Shown piece by piece: positions 48,928-57,989 of a DNA stretch of 64,000 nucleotides. Positions within the stretch are counted from its first letter, which is position 1. Every line of letters starts with the position of its first letter. The stretch is from NCBI GenBank assembly GCA_016791265.1, contig JAEUMY010000009.1, positions 1 to 64,000 of the forward strand, written 5' to 3'. This DNA is from Betaproteobacteria bacterium. GTDB taxonomy: Bacteria; Pseudomonadota; Gammaproteobacteria; Burkholderiales; Usitatibacteraceae. The notes under the pieces were generated by a model that was given only the letters and a program-made list of their open reading frames with translations, was not told where the DNA came from and ran no database searches. A program made the translations under genes and the position numbers.

Positions 48928-50190
48928 TTAGCAATGGCGCAGCAACGCCTGCTCGGCCCATCTTGCCGCCTGCAGGAGCGCCACATCCGACCACCCCCAA
49001 AACTGAATGCCCAGGGGCATGCCAGCCCCGGTGCGAAAGTGGGGCAGGGTCAATGCCGGAAGGTGCAGGGCCGTGGCCGCCCGGTTGAACACCGGGTCGC
49101 CGGTGGCCTCAAGGCCAGCCGGAGCGGCGCCCGATGCGGCCGGCAGCAGGAGCACGTCGACACCGTCAAAGACTCGCGGCAAAAAGGCTTTGCAGGTATC
49201 GATGACCGCGCGGGCGGCGCGATACTGGTCCCAGGTCCGCAGGCGACCTTCTTCCAGCAAGCCTGCCAGCCGCGCCGAGAGTGCGTGCTTGTGTTGCGAA
49301 TACTCGCAGTGGTAACTCCGTGCGGCCTCGAACAACTGAACCGTTGTCTGCGCCGCATTCAACGCGTTGAATGCGGCAGGCGGCGACACGCTGCGAATAT
49401 TCGCACCGGCACTTGCGAATATTCGCAGCGCGCTCTCGATGGCGGAGAGCATCTCCGCGTCAGCCTGGTCGTGCTCCGGCAGTTCAAGGACACCGATGCG
49501 GGGCGCGACCGGCGTGTCGGGCAATCTGAAGGACGTGTCCCAAGTCAGCGCCTCCGCCATCAACGCGATGTCGTCGACGCAGTTGGCCATCCAGCCTATC
49601 GTGTCCAGACTCTCCGATTGCGACTTCACGCCTGCGCGCGGAACGAGGCCGAAGCTGGGCTTGAAACCGACCACGCCGCAATACGCGGCCGGGCGGATGA
49701 CGGAGCCCGCTGTCTGCGTGCCGAAAGCGATGGGCACCATGCCCGCGGCGACGGCGGCGGCGGAGCCCGATGACGACCCCCCGGGCGTGTGCGCCAGGTT
49801 GTGCGGATTGCGCGTCTTGCCGGGATGGAACCAGGCGAGTTCCGTGGTGACGGTCTTGCCCATGACGATGGCGCCAGCGGCCTTGGCGAGCGCCACGCAG
49901 GCGGCGTCGGCGGACGCGACCTGGCTGGCGTAAATCGGCGATCCGCAGCGCGTCGGGAGGCCGGCCGCGTCGATGATGTCCTTCACGCCGATGGGGATGC
50001 CGTGCAGGATGCCGCGAGTCGGGCCGAGGTCGCAGGCGCGCGCCTCGTCCAGCGCGCGCGCGACATCCAGCGTTTCCCACGCTTGAACGTGAGGCTCGAC
50101 TTCCTCGATGCGTTGCGAATATTCGCGCAGCAACACCCGCGCGGTCAGCGGCGTGGAGGCGATACGCTTGACCGCGTCGATGGCGTACAT
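48928..50190 (-). CDS. Amidase signature family hydrolase
   Basis: The 420-residue protein has the amidase Ser-cisSer-Lys set: Lys70 in PIGVKDIID, the Ser cluster in PGGSSSGSAAAVAAG (137-150) and Ser163 in TQTAGSVIRPA. Substrates of the family range from short amides to allophanate or Glu-tRNA; the 420-residue length and lack of gatB/C nearby argue against GatA. It holds three exact and one near-exact palindrome: 50115 (EYS), 49415 (RIFA), 49393 (ANIR) and 49296 (GCGAATACTCGC, EYS). Confidence 0.9.
   Translation of the reverse strand: MYAIDAVKRIASTPLTARVLLREYSQRIEEVEPHVQAWETLDVARALDEARACDLGPTRGILHGIPIGVKDIIDAAGLPTRCGSPIYASQVASADAACVALAKAAGAIVMGKTVTTELAWFHPGKTRNPHNLAHTPGGSSSGSAAAVAAGMVPIAFGTQTAGSVIRPAAYCGVVGFKPSFGLVPRAGVKSQSESLDTIGWMANCVDDIALMAEALTWDTSFRLPDTPVAPRIGVLELPEHDQADAEMLSAIESALRIFASAGANIRSVSPPAAFNALNAAQTTVQLFEAARSYHCEYSQHKHALSARLAGLLEEGRLRTWDQYRAARAVIDTCKAFLPRVFDGVDVLLLPAASGAAPAGLEATGDPVFNRAATALHLPALTLPHFRTGAGMPLGIQFWGWSDVALLQAARWAEQALLRHC
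49393..49426. repeat. Paired GCGAATATTCGC palindromes inside the amidase gene
   Basis: Two exact extended copies start 22 bases apart and encode L-RIFA-S-A-G-ANIR-S. Because 22 is not a multiple of three, the same DNA word is read in two frames within ten codons. Confidence 0.95.
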
Positions 50191-50209
50191 GACACCGCGG
50201 GCGGCCCGG

Positions 50210-51562
50210 CTAGCGCATGCCGGGCAGCATGCCTTTCATCCCGCGCATCATTTTCTGCAATGCGCCGGACTTCATCATTTTCATCATCTTCTGCATCTGC
50301 TCGAATTCCTTGAGCAGCATGTTCACTTCCTGCACCTGCACGCCGGCGCCGGCTGCGATGCGGCGCTTGCGCGACGCTTTCAGCAAATCCGGCTTCTTGC
50401 GCTCGGCCGGCGTCATTGAATTGATGATGCCTTCGGTGCGCTTCAGCTTCTTCTCCGCCAGTTGCGGGTTGCCCTGCGCGGCCTGGGCCAACTGCGCCGG
50501 GAGCTTGTCCATCAGCGCCCCCATGCCGCCCATGTTGCGCATCTGGATCAGCTGGGCCTTGAAGTCCTCCAGATCGAAGTCCTTGCCCTTGCGAATCTTC
50601 TCGGCAAGGCGCTTCGCTTCGTCGTGATCCGCCTTTTGCTGCACCTCTTCGATGAGTGACAACACGTCGCCCATGCCAAGAATGCGCTCGGCCATGCGCG
50701 CCGGGTGAAAGGGCTGCAGGCCGTCCGTCTTCTCCGACACGCCAACGAACTTGATCGGTTTTTGCGTGATGTGCCGCACCGACAGCGCCGCACCACCGCG
50801 CGAATCGCCGTCCAGTTTGGTCAGCACCACACCGGTGAGCGGCAGCGCTTCGTTGAACGCCTTGGCGACATTGACGGCATCCTGGCCTTGCATCGCGTCG
50901 GTGACGAAGAGCGTCTCGATCGGGTTCAGCGCGGCATGCAGCGCCTTGATCTCCGCCATCATGGCTTCGTCGATGGCGAGACGGCCGGCGGTATCGACGA
51001 TGAGCACATCGTGCAGATGCGTGACCGCCCAATTCTTGGCGGCCAGTGCGATGTCCACCGGCTTCTGCGACGGGTCGCTCGCGAAGAAATCGACCTCCAA
51101 CTGACCCGCCAGCGTCTTCAATTGCTCGATGGCGGCGGGGCGGTACACGTCGGCGCTGACCACCAGCACTTTTTTCTTGTGCCGCTCCTTCAAGAGCCGC
51201 GCGAGTTTGCCGACGCTGGTGGTCTTGCCGGCGCCCTGCAGGCCGGCCATGAGAATGACGGCGGGCGGTTGTGTGGCGAGATCGATGCCCTCGTTTTCGC
51301 CGCCCATCAAGCGCACCAGTTCCTGATGCACGATGCCGATGAGCGCCTGGCCCGGTGTCAGGCTCTGCATGACTTCGGCGCCCAGCGCCTTTTCTTTCAC
51401 CGCCGCGATGAAGTCGCGCACCACGGCCAGGCCCACGTCGGCTTCGAGGAGCGCCATGCGCACCTCGCGCAACGCATCCTGGATGTTGGCTTCGGTGAGC
51501 CGCGACTGGCCGCGAAGCGTTTTGACGATGCCGGAGAGGCGATTGGTGAGATTGTCTAGCAT
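50210..51562 (-). CDS. ffh: Signal recognition particle protein Ffh
   Basis: Ffh binds signal sequences and 4.5S RNA and targets membrane proteins. The 450-residue GTPase has the N-domain, the G motif GLQGAGKTTSVGKLA, VSADVYRPAAIEQL, VDTAGRL, TKLDGDSRGG, and a methionine-rich M domain ending MKGMLPGMR. ATG 51562 (MLDNLTNRL) is the standard start. It is divergent from the cytochrome assembly gene. Confidence 0.97.
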   Translation of the reverse strand: MLDNLTNRLSGIVKTLRGQSRLTEANIQDALREVRMALLEADVGLAVVRDFIAAVKEKALGAEVMQSLTPGQALIGIVHQELVRLMGGENEGIDLATQPPAVILMAGLQGAGKTTSVGKLARLLKERHKKKVLVVSADVYRPAAIEQLKTLAGQLEVDFFASDPSQKPVDIALAAKNWAVTHLHDVLIVDTAGRLAIDEAMMAEIKALHAALNPIETLFVTDAMQGQDAVNVAKAFNEALPLTGVVLTKLDGDSRGGAALSVRHITQKPIKFVGVSEKTDGLQPFHPARMAERILGMGDVLSLIEEVQQKADHDEAKRLAEKIRKGKDFDLEDFKAQLIQMRNMGGMGALMDKLPAQLAQAAQGNPQLAEKKLKRTEGIINSMTPAERKKPDLLKASRKRRIAAGAGVQVQEVNMLLKEFEQMQKMMKMMKSGALQKMMRGMKGMLPGMR

Positions 51563-51672
51563 CGGTAGCGGGAAATCCTTCGTGTAAACTGGTCGCATCG
51601 TCTCGCGACTGTGCCGATCAAGCCTGTGACACGGCAAGCGAGCGGGGCGCAAACGCCGCGCCGTCTTCATTC

Positions 51673-52521
51673 ATGCAAATCGACCTTCATTTTATCACCG
51701 CGCTCTTCTATCTCGGCGCGGCGGTGCTGGCGTGGTGGCCGGGGCTCACCACGGCCGGCGCGGTGACGCGCGAGTCGGCGGCGAAGCGGGCGTTGCCGAT
51801 GCGGCTGGCCGCCATTTCGACGCTGCTTTGCTTCGCCGTCCTGTGGCATGGCTTCAATCTGAGTCGCGACCTCTTCGCCGAGTCCGGGTTCAACCTGAAC
51901 TTCGCCGCGTCGCTTTCGCTCATCACCTTTGGCACGCTCGCCATTTACGTCATCATCGGCTTCTCGGTGAGCCTCACGCATCTGGTGGCGCGTTATCTGG
52001 CGCCGCTCGCGGTGGTGGTGGCGGTGCTGCCCATTTTTCTGCCTGCGGAGCATGTGGTGCCGTATGGCGGCCAGCCGCTTTTCAAGCTGCATTTCATCGT
52101 GGCCATCACCGCCTACGTGCTGTTCACCATCGCGGCGCTGCATGCGCTCCTCATGACGGCGATGGAGCATTGGCTGCATCAAGGCGATCTGCCGCCGCAG
52201 GCGGGCGGGTTGCCGCCCTTGATCCGCATGGAGCGGTGGCTGTTTCGTTTGCTTTTGGCCGCCTTCGTCCTGCTCACGGCGACACTGGTGTCGGGTGTGT
52301 TTTTCAGCGAGGCGCTCTTCGGCAAGGCGTTCAAGTTCAATCACAAGACTGTCTTCGCCATCGCGTCCTGGCTGATCTTCGCCTGGCTCCTGTTCGGCCA
52401 CTGGCGCTTCGGCTGGCGCGGCAAGAAGGCGATTCGCCTCACACTGATCGGCTTTGTCGCGCTGCTGCTGGCTTACATCGGTAGCAAGTTCGTGCTGCAA
52501 GTATTGCTCGGTCGCATCTGA
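51673..52521 (+). CDS. ypjD: CcsA/YpjD-type cytochrome c assembly (heme-handling) membrane protein
   Basis: The 282-residue protein has eight helices. A WHG motif (VLWHGFNL), the His in LHFIVAITAYVLFTIAALHALL and the late FNHKTVFAIASWLIFAWLLFGH place it in the CcsA/YpjD family, which handles heme for cytochrome c assembly. The gene order ffh-ypjD-corC is a conserved betaproteobacterial arrangement. Confidence 0.92.
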   Translation: MQIDLHFITALFYLGAAVLAWWPGLTTAGAVTRESAAKRALPMRLAAISTLLCFAVLWHGFNLSRDLFAESGFNLNFAASLSLITFGTLAIYVIIGFSVSLTHLVARYLAPLAVVVAVLPIFLPAEHVVPYGGQPLFKLHFIVAITAYVLFTIAALHALLMTAMEHWLHQGDLPPQAGGLPPLIRMERWLFRLLLAAFVLLTATLVSGVFFSEALFGKAFKFNHKTVFAIASWLIFAWLLFGHWRFGWRGKKAIRLTLIGFVALLLAYIGSKFVLQVLLGRI

Positions 52522-52525
52522 CCGC

Positions 52526-53815
52526 ATGGCCAGCATTCCACTCAGTTGGCTGTTCGCAGCGCAGGGCATTCTGCTGCTCATTTCTGCATGCTTCTCCATC
52601 TCCGAGACCAGCATGATGGCGCTGAACCGTTACCGCCTGAAACATCTGGTCAAGCAGGGAAGCCGCTCGGCCCGGAAGACCAGCGATCTTCTCAATCAAA
52701 CCGACAAGCTCCTGGGCGTCATCCTGCTGGGCAACAATCTGGTCAACTCGGCCTCGGCGGTGCTGTTCGCGCTCATCGCCGAGCGCCTGTTCGGCCAGGA
52801 TGAAATCGTGTTGGCGCTCGCGACGGGCGGCATCACCTTCCTCATTCTGGTGTTCAGTGAAATCACACCCAAGGTCATCGGCGCCTCGTATCCGGAGCGC
52901 ATCGCGTTGCCTGCGTCCTATGTGCTTTCGCCGCTCCTGCGCCTCGCCTATCCCGTGGTCTGGTTCGTCAACCTCTTCGTCCAGGCCCTGCTCAAGGTGC
53001 TCTTCATCAAGCCCAAGGGCGATGTGGATGGCGACGGCCAATTGTCGATGGAGGAGCTGCGAACGCTCGTGCTGGAGTCCAGCCGCTTCATCCCGCCGAA
53101 GCATCAGACCATCATGGTCAATCTCTTCGAGCTGGAGAACATGACCGTCGATGACACCATGACCCCGCGCTCGCAAATAGAGGGCGTGGACATCGCCGGC
53201 AAGATCGAAGACATCCGCAACACCTTGTCGACGGCGCATCACACGCGGCTCGTGGTGTATGACGGCGGGCCGGAAAGCGTCGTCGGCATCGTTCACGTGC
53301 GCAAAGTTCTGAACGCCATCCGCAAGGAGCCGCTCAGCAAGGAGTCGCTACGCGAGATCATCCGCGATCCCTACTTCATTCCCGAGGGCACCGGCTTGCT
53401 GCAGCAATTGCAGAATTTTCAGGAGAACCAGCGCCACATGGCCATCGTTGTCGATGAGTACGGCGAAATGCAGGGGTTGGTGACAATGAAGGACATCCTC
53501 GAAGAGATCGTCGGCGAATTCACCAGCCAGAGCCCGACCACGGGTGGACTCATCCACCGTCAGGAGGATGGCACGGTGATCGTCGAAGGCTCTTGTCCGT
53601 TGCGCACCTTGAACCGCAAGCTGGGCCTCCACTTTCCGTTGGACGGACCCAAGACCATCAACGGCCTGCTGCTGGAGCAGCTGGAAGATATCCCCGAACC
53701 GGGGCTCGCGGTGAAGGTCGCGGGTTATCCCATCGAGATCATGCAGACTCAGGACAAGATGGTGAAAGTCGTGCGCATCGATCCGAAAAAACCGCGTCTC
53801 GCCGACACTGCCTGA
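52526..53815 (+). CDS. HlyC/CorC family (UPF0053, CNNM-like) transporter
   Basis: The 429-residue protein has an N-terminal DUF21 membrane domain (about 1-190, SACFSISETSMMALNRYRL and LLGNNLVNSASAVLFALI). Two CBS domains (about 205-325, MTPRSQIEGVDI, VVDEYGEMQGLVTMKDILEEIVGE) and a C-terminal CorC_HlyC domain follow. Related proteins move or regulate magnesium or cobalt. It follows the cytochrome assembly gene by four bases. Confidence 0.94.
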   Translation: MASIPLSWLFAAQGILLLISACFSISETSMMALNRYRLKHLVKQGSRSARKTSDLLNQTDKLLGVILLGNNLVNSASAVLFALIAERLFGQDEIVLALATGGITFLILVFSEITPKVIGASYPERIALPASYVLSPLLRLAYPVVWFVNLFVQALLKVLFIKPKGDVDGDGQLSMEELRTLVLESSRFIPPKHQTIMVNLFELENMTVDDTMTPRSQIEGVDIAGKIEDIRNTLSTAHHTRLVVYDGGPESVVGIVHVRKVLNAIRKEPLSKESLREIIRDPYFIPEGTGLLQQLQNFQENQRHMAIVVDEYGEMQGLVTMKDILEEIVGEFTSQSPTTGGLIHRQEDGTVIVEGSCPLRTLNRKLGLHFPLDGPKTINGLLLEQLEDIPEPGLAVKVAGYPIEIMQTQDKMVKVVRIDPKKPRLADTA

Positions 53816-53833
53816 GAGGCGCGGCTCGCGAGG

Positions 53834-54889
53834 TCAGAACTCGTAGGCCGCGACGATGGTGCCGAAGCGGTGTACGCCGCGCGGCGTGCGCTCATCGACC
53901 GGTTTGAACTCCATGGAGCGCCAGGTCTGCGTGAAAGTGATGCGGAAGTTCTCCATGAACCTGACTGAGGCGCCCGCCGAGACATCCCACGCCCAGGGGC
54001 GCTTGGTCACATTGGCGCTGCCACGAAAGGTGTTGCCGTCGAGAAAGATGTTGCGCGCGACCAGCCGTCCCTCGGTGCGGGCGAAGAGGTAGAACTCGGT
54101 GGCCGAGCGTTCCGGCGGCAGGCAGAAGCCGCTGATGGTGGCACCCCGCCGCAAGCTGGTCACGCTGCGGTCATCGCCGAAGCCGGACAAGTTGCGGCCC
54201 ACGCGGAGCGTCGCGCCGACCGCGGCGTAGGTGTAGATGTTGCCCAGCGCCGCGCCGTAGTGCGGGATCAGGTCGAGGGTGTTGCAAACATATTGGCGAC
54301 GTATCTGGCGTTTCCACGTGAGATTCACGCCCAGCTCGTTGCTGATCTGATTCGCCCAGCCCTCCGGTTTGGGCGCGCCAATGAATCGGTGCCAACGCGT
54401 CTGCACAGACCGCGCGCCACTGTTTGGCCCGACCGCACCGAGATTGAGTTCAACCGTGTCTTGCGTGTCGGGCGAGGCGGCCTGCGCCAGTGCGCCGACA
54501 TAGGTCCAGCCCGCCCAGGGGCGATCCCACGGCTGCGGGTTGGGATTGCTGATGTCGCGTGGCGTGTAAATGTCCTGTCCCAGCGTGAAGCCCACGCGGA
54601 CAACAGCCTCGGGATCGTAGAAACGGCGCGCCAGACGATTGAATTCCTCGAGCTGCGTCCATTCCTGCTTGCGCGGCAGATACACGATGCGCAAGCCGTT
54701 GGTGTACCACTGGTCGGTGCTGCTGCGGCTGAAGAGATCGTTCTCGGTGAAAACCTGGATGCCGTGTTCCGGGTCCGCCGACTGGGCGCGTGCCACGCCG
54801 CCGACCATGAGACAAAGCGCGAACAGACCAATGAAAAGGGGGCGTCTGACAGCCCCCTTGCTTGCCATCTGCATCGTGAATACTCGCAT
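53834..54889 (-). CDS. lpxR: Lipid A deacylase LpxR-like outer-membrane protein (DUF2219)
   Basis: The 351-residue protein has a signal peptide and the LpxR/DUF2219 start FTENDLFSRSSTDQWYTNGLRIVY. A conserved DRPWAGWTYVGAL follows, with a barrel ending FGTIVAAYEF. LpxR removes the 3'-acyloxyacyl group of lipid A at the outer membrane. The start is uncertain: ATG 54889 overlaps the icd stop as TGATG, but ATG 54874 or 54868 would give a more usual signal peptide. A degenerate palindrome (GTGAATACTCGC) overlaps the 5' end. Confidence 0.83.
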   Translation of the reverse strand: MRVFTMQMASKGAVRRPLFIGLFALCLMVGGVARAQSADPEHGIQVFTENDLFSRSSTDQWYTNGLRIVYLPRKQEWTQLEEFNRLARRFYDPEAVVRVGFTLGQDIYTPRDISNPNPQPWDRPWAGWTYVGALAQAASPDTQDTVELNLGAVGPNSGARSVQTRWHRFIGAPKPEGWANQISNELGVNLTWKRQIRRQYVCNTLDLIPHYGAALGNIYTYAAVGATLRVGRNLSGFGDDRSVTSLRRGATISGFCLPPERSATEFYLFARTEGRLVARNIFLDGNTFRGSANVTKRPWAWDVSAGASVRFMENFRITFTQTWRSMEFKPVDERTPRGVHRFGTIVAAYEF

Positions 54890-56103
54890 CAAGCCATGCG
54901 GCGCTTGAGTTCCTTGTCGATTTCCAAGAGGAAATCTTCAGTGTGCAGATACGGATGATCAGGGCGAATCAGAATGGCCAAGTCCTTGGTCATCTTGCCT
55001 GATTCCACCATGTCCACGCACACCTTCTCCACCAGTTGCGCGAAATTGACGAGATCCGGCGTGCCGTCCATCTTGCCGCGGAAGATGAGGCCGCGCGTCC
55101 AGGCGTAGATGGATGCGATCGGGTTGGTCGATGTGGGCTTGCCCTGCTGGTGCATGCGGTAGTGGCGTGTCACCGTGCCGTGCGCGGCTTCCGCCTCGAC
55201 TGTCTTGCCGTCCGGAGACATCAACACGGAGGTCATCAGGCCCAGCGAGCCGTAGCCCTGCGCGACCGTATCGGACTGCACATCGCCGTCATAGTTTTTG
55301 CACGCCCACAGATAGCCGCCGCTCCACTTCAGGTTGGAGGCCACCATGTCGTCGATGAGGCGGTGTTCATAGGTCAGACCGGCTGCGTCGTATTTGGCCT
55401 TGAACTCGGCGTCGAAGATGTCCTGGAACAGGTTCTTGAAGCGACCGTCGTAGATTTTCAAGATGGTGTTCTTGGAAGACAGGTACACCGAGTAGTTGCG
55501 CTCAAGGCCGTAGTTGAAACAGGCACGGGCGAAACCCTTGATGGATTCATCCAGGTTGTACATGCCCATGGCGATGCCGGCACCTGGCGCCTTGAACACT
55601 TCGCGCTCGATGGGCGCGCCGCCGTCCGCAGGCGTGAACGTCATCTTGAGGGTGCCGGCGCCCGGGAACTGAAAGTCGGTCGCGCGGTACTGGTCGCCGA
55701 ACCCGTGACGGGCCACCACCACCGGTTTGTCCCAGTGAGACACCAGGCGCGGCACGTTCTTGCAGATGATGGGCTCGCGGAAGATCGTGCCGTCGAGGAT
55801 GTTGCGGATGGTGCCGTTGGGGCTCTTCCACATCTGCTTCAGGTTGAATTCCTTCACGCGGGCTTCATCGGGCGTGATGGTGGCGCACTTCACGGCGACG
55901 CCGTATTCCTTGGTCGCCATGGCGGAGTCGACCGTGACCTTGTCATCGGTCGCATCGCGATGCTCCATGCCGAGGTCGTAGTACTTCAGGTCGATGTCCA
56001 AGTAGGGCAGGATCAGGCGCTCGCGGATCATCTGCCAAATGATGCGGGTCATTTCATCGCCGTCCATTTCGACGACGGGGTTCTTCACCTTGATCTTGGC
56101 CAT
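54889..56103 (-). CDS. icd: NADP-dependent isocitrate dehydrogenase (eukaryote-type)
   Basis: The 404-residue enzyme oxidises isocitrate to 2-oxoglutarate. [46 protein letters not shown] and [19 protein letters not shown] mark the homodimeric, eukaryote-like NADP type rather than the E. coli type. It has full family length. The 180 bases before it contain a palindrome at 56144 and the tRNA-Phe gene upstream. Confidence 0.96.
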   Translation of the reverse strand: MAKIKVKNPVVEMDGDEMTRIIWQMIRERLILPYLDIDLKYYDLGMEHRDATDDKVTVDSAMATKEYGVAVKCATITPDEARVKEFNLKQMWKSPNGTIRNILDGTIFREPIICKNVPRLVSHWDKPVVVARHGFGDQYRATDFQFPGAGTLKMTFTPADGGAPIEREVFKAPGAGIAMGMYNLDESIKGFARACFNYGLERNYSVYLSSKNTILKIYDGRFKNLFQDIFDAEFKAKYDAAGLTYEHRLIDDMVASNLKWSGGYLWACKNYDGDVQSDTVAQGYGSLGLMTSVLMSPDGKTVEAEAAHGTVTRHYRMHQQGKPTSTNPIASIYAWTRGLIFRGKMDGTPDLVNFAQLVEKVCVDMVESGKMTKDLAILIRPDHPYLHTEDFLLEIDKELKRRMA

Positions 56104-56143
56104 GCTGGGCTCCTGTTGTGGCAGTGGGGATGGGGACGTGGAT

Positions 56144-56155
56144 GCGAATATTCGC
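56144..56155. repeat. GCGAATATTCGC palindrome, intergenic copy upstream of icd
   Basis: This is an exact copy with extended flanks, 41 bases before the icd start codon. Confidence 0.95.
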
Positions 56156-56283
56156 AAGGACGCGAGGCGGCCTTGGCAGACTGCGAAACACAGCCAAAAA
56201 TTATAGCAAAGGGGTGCTGGTCCGCCGTGTGCATTCGCTGTCGATGCAAACGCAAACGCCCCACGAGGGGGCGTTTTGCGATT

Positions 56284-56359
<76 letters not shown>

Positions 56360-56414
56360 GGAATTGGGGTGCGGCAAAGCCAGAAATTATAGCCGGAAAC
56401 GCGAATCCGGGGAA

Positions 56415-56867
56415 TCAGGCCGAATTGACGAGCGACAGCTTGAGGGAGACCCGGTTGTGACCAAACAGGTAGTAGTACTCGGCATCGAGCGCCATTTCCC
56501 GGGCCAACACCACGCCCAGGCCACCTTCCTTGCCGCCTTCGACATGTTCCGCAGCCTTGAACTTGTCCGCATAGGCCAGCGGATTGAAGGGGGGTGCCTG
56601 ATCCTCGTAAGTGAGGCGGATGCCGTCAGGCAGAGTGGCCAGGGTCATCACCACGGGCGCGTCACTACCGCCCCGGTGGCCGTGCTTGACGGTGTTGGTG
56701 AACAATTCCTCGGCGACCAGGTGCAGCCGCAGGCAGGCGCCGTGCGCGACACCGCTGTCGGCACAGAATCGATCCAGAAAGGCGCGCACCGCCACCATGT
56801 CCTTCATGCGCGCGGTGAACATGGCTTCGTGCGACGCCTTTGTGACACTATTCACAGGCGTACTCAT
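56415..56867 (-). CDS. RsbW-like anti-sigma factor / serine kinase (HATPase_c)
   Basis: The 150-residue protein is a single GHKL ATPase domain: LHLVAEELFTNTVKHGH is the N-box, with YEDQAPPFNPL and GGKEGGLGVVLAREMALDAEY forming the G boxes. Such kinases hold a sigma factor or phosphorylate a STAS antagonist. A STAS protein and a SpoIIE phosphatase are encoded within 5 kb, so it is probably the kinase of that partner switch. It is divergent from the FecR-domain gene. Confidence 0.88.
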   Translation of the reverse strand: MSTPVNSVTKASHEAMFTARMKDMVAVRAFLDRFCADSGVAHGACLRLHLVAEELFTNTVKHGHRGGSDAPVVMTLATLPDGIRLTYEDQAPPFNPLAYADKFKAAEHVEGGKEGGLGVVLAREMALDAEYYYLFGHNRVSLKLSLVNSA

Positions 56868-56925
56868 TCGGGCATTATAGAGTGCATAGTCGCTCGCTCG
56901 GAGCGCCTCATTGGGGAGTATCGAC

Positions 56926-57360
56926 ATGAAAGGCACCTATCTCATCGCGCTCTTGCTCGCCGCCGGTTCAGTGAACGCGTCGGTGGTGGGGGAGATCAAG
57001 ATTCTGAAGGGCACGGCCGTTGTGGAGCGCCAGGGCCAGAAACTGCCTGCGGCGGTCGGCATGAAACTCATGCAGGCCGACACGGTCGTCACGGGCGCTG
57101 ACGGCGCGGTGGGCATCACCTTCGCCGACAACAGCCTGATGTCCAGCGGCCCCAACAGCACCTTGGCCATCGACAGCTTCCGTTTTGACTCCACCACCCA
57201 CGTGGGCGAGTTCAACTCATCGGTGAAGCGCGGCACGGTGGCAGTCGTCTCCGGCAAGATGGTGAAGCAGAACCCCGATTCGATGAAAATTCGCACGCCA
57301 TCTTCCATCATGGGTGTGCGCGGCACCGAGTTCGTGATCAAGGTCGACGACGCGCGCTGA
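56926..57360 (+). CDS. Exported FecR-domain protein
   Basis: The 144-residue protein has a signal peptide (residues 1-18, ending VNAS) and one FecR domain: GMKLMQADTVVTGADGAVGITFADNSLMSSGPNS and TPSSIMGVRGTEF. Such domains are found in periplasmic sensing proteins. GGGGAG precedes the ATG. It overlaps the next gene as TGATG, and the pair lies next to a CHASE2 phosphatase gene, a common association of FecR, OmpA and CHASE2. Confidence 0.9.
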   Translation: MKGTYLIALLLAAGSVNASVVGEIKILKGTAVVERQGQKLPAAVGMKLMQADTVVTGADGAVGITFADNSLMSSGPNSTLAIDSFRFDSTTHVGEFNSSVKRGTVAVVSGKMVKQNPDSMKIRTPSSIMGVRGTEFVIKVDDAR

Positions 57361-57968
57361 TGAAGGCGGCGCTGCTTCTCGTCGCGGGCGGCGTCTTCGT
57401 CGCTGGCTGCGCCAGCGCGCCGCAGGGGCCGTCGCCCAACGAATCCGTCATCATTCTGCCCGGCAAGGATGGCCATGTGGGCGGTGTGTCGGTCGTCAGC
57501 AATTCGGGCCAGCATCTCCTCGACAAGGCGTGGGCGGGCGTCGAGGTGCTTGGCGGCACGGCCAGGGGCCGCAGCTTCACGCAGGCCGAGGTGCATGACC
57601 AATTCGCCTCGACCCTCTCCGCGCTTCCACCCAAGCCGGCGTCATTTGTCCTGTACTTCCTTGAAGGCAAGGATGAATTCACGCCGGCGTCGCGCGAGGA
57701 AATCGCGCGCATCCTGAACGAACTGAAAAGCCGCCCAGCACCAGATATCGTGGTCATCGGCCACACCGATACGGTGGGCGGGGAATCGTCCAACGACAAG
57801 CTCTCCTTGCAGCGCGCCGAGCGCGTGCGCGAGCTGTTGGTGAAGCCGCTGGGTCTCACGCCGGACCGCATTCAGGCGGCGGGGCGGGGTAAGCGCGAGT
57901 TGCTCATTCAGACGGGCGATGGCGTGTCCGAGGCGAGAAACCGGCGCGTCGAAATCAACGTCCGCTGA
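57360..57968 (+). CDS. OmpA-family lipoprotein
   Basis: The 202-residue protein has a lipobox (VAGC, Cys17) and a C-terminal OmpA peptidoglycan-binding domain (about 100-202): YFLEGKDEFTPASREEI, IVVIGHTDTVGGESSNDKLSLQRAERVRELL and NRRVEINVR. It should tether the outer membrane to the wall and may sense envelope state with the FecR protein. It converges on the CHASE2-SpoIIE gene. Confidence 0.92.
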   Translation: MKAALLLVAGGVFVAGCASAPQGPSPNESVIILPGKDGHVGGVSVVSNSGQHLLDKAWAGVEVLGGTARGRSFTQAEVHDQFASTLSALPPKPASFVLYFLEGKDEFTPASREEIARILNELKSRPAPDIVVIGHTDTVGGESSNDKLSLQRAERVRELLVKPLGLTPDRIQAAGRGKRELLIQTGDGVSEARNRRVEINVR

Positions 57969-57989
57969 CGCGCGCTTTCGCTTTCGACG

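Noticed and set aside
48928-50190. The amidase as GatA of the Glu-tRNA(Gln) amidotransferase
   Set aside because: It is shorter than GatA, and no gatB or gatC is adjacent.
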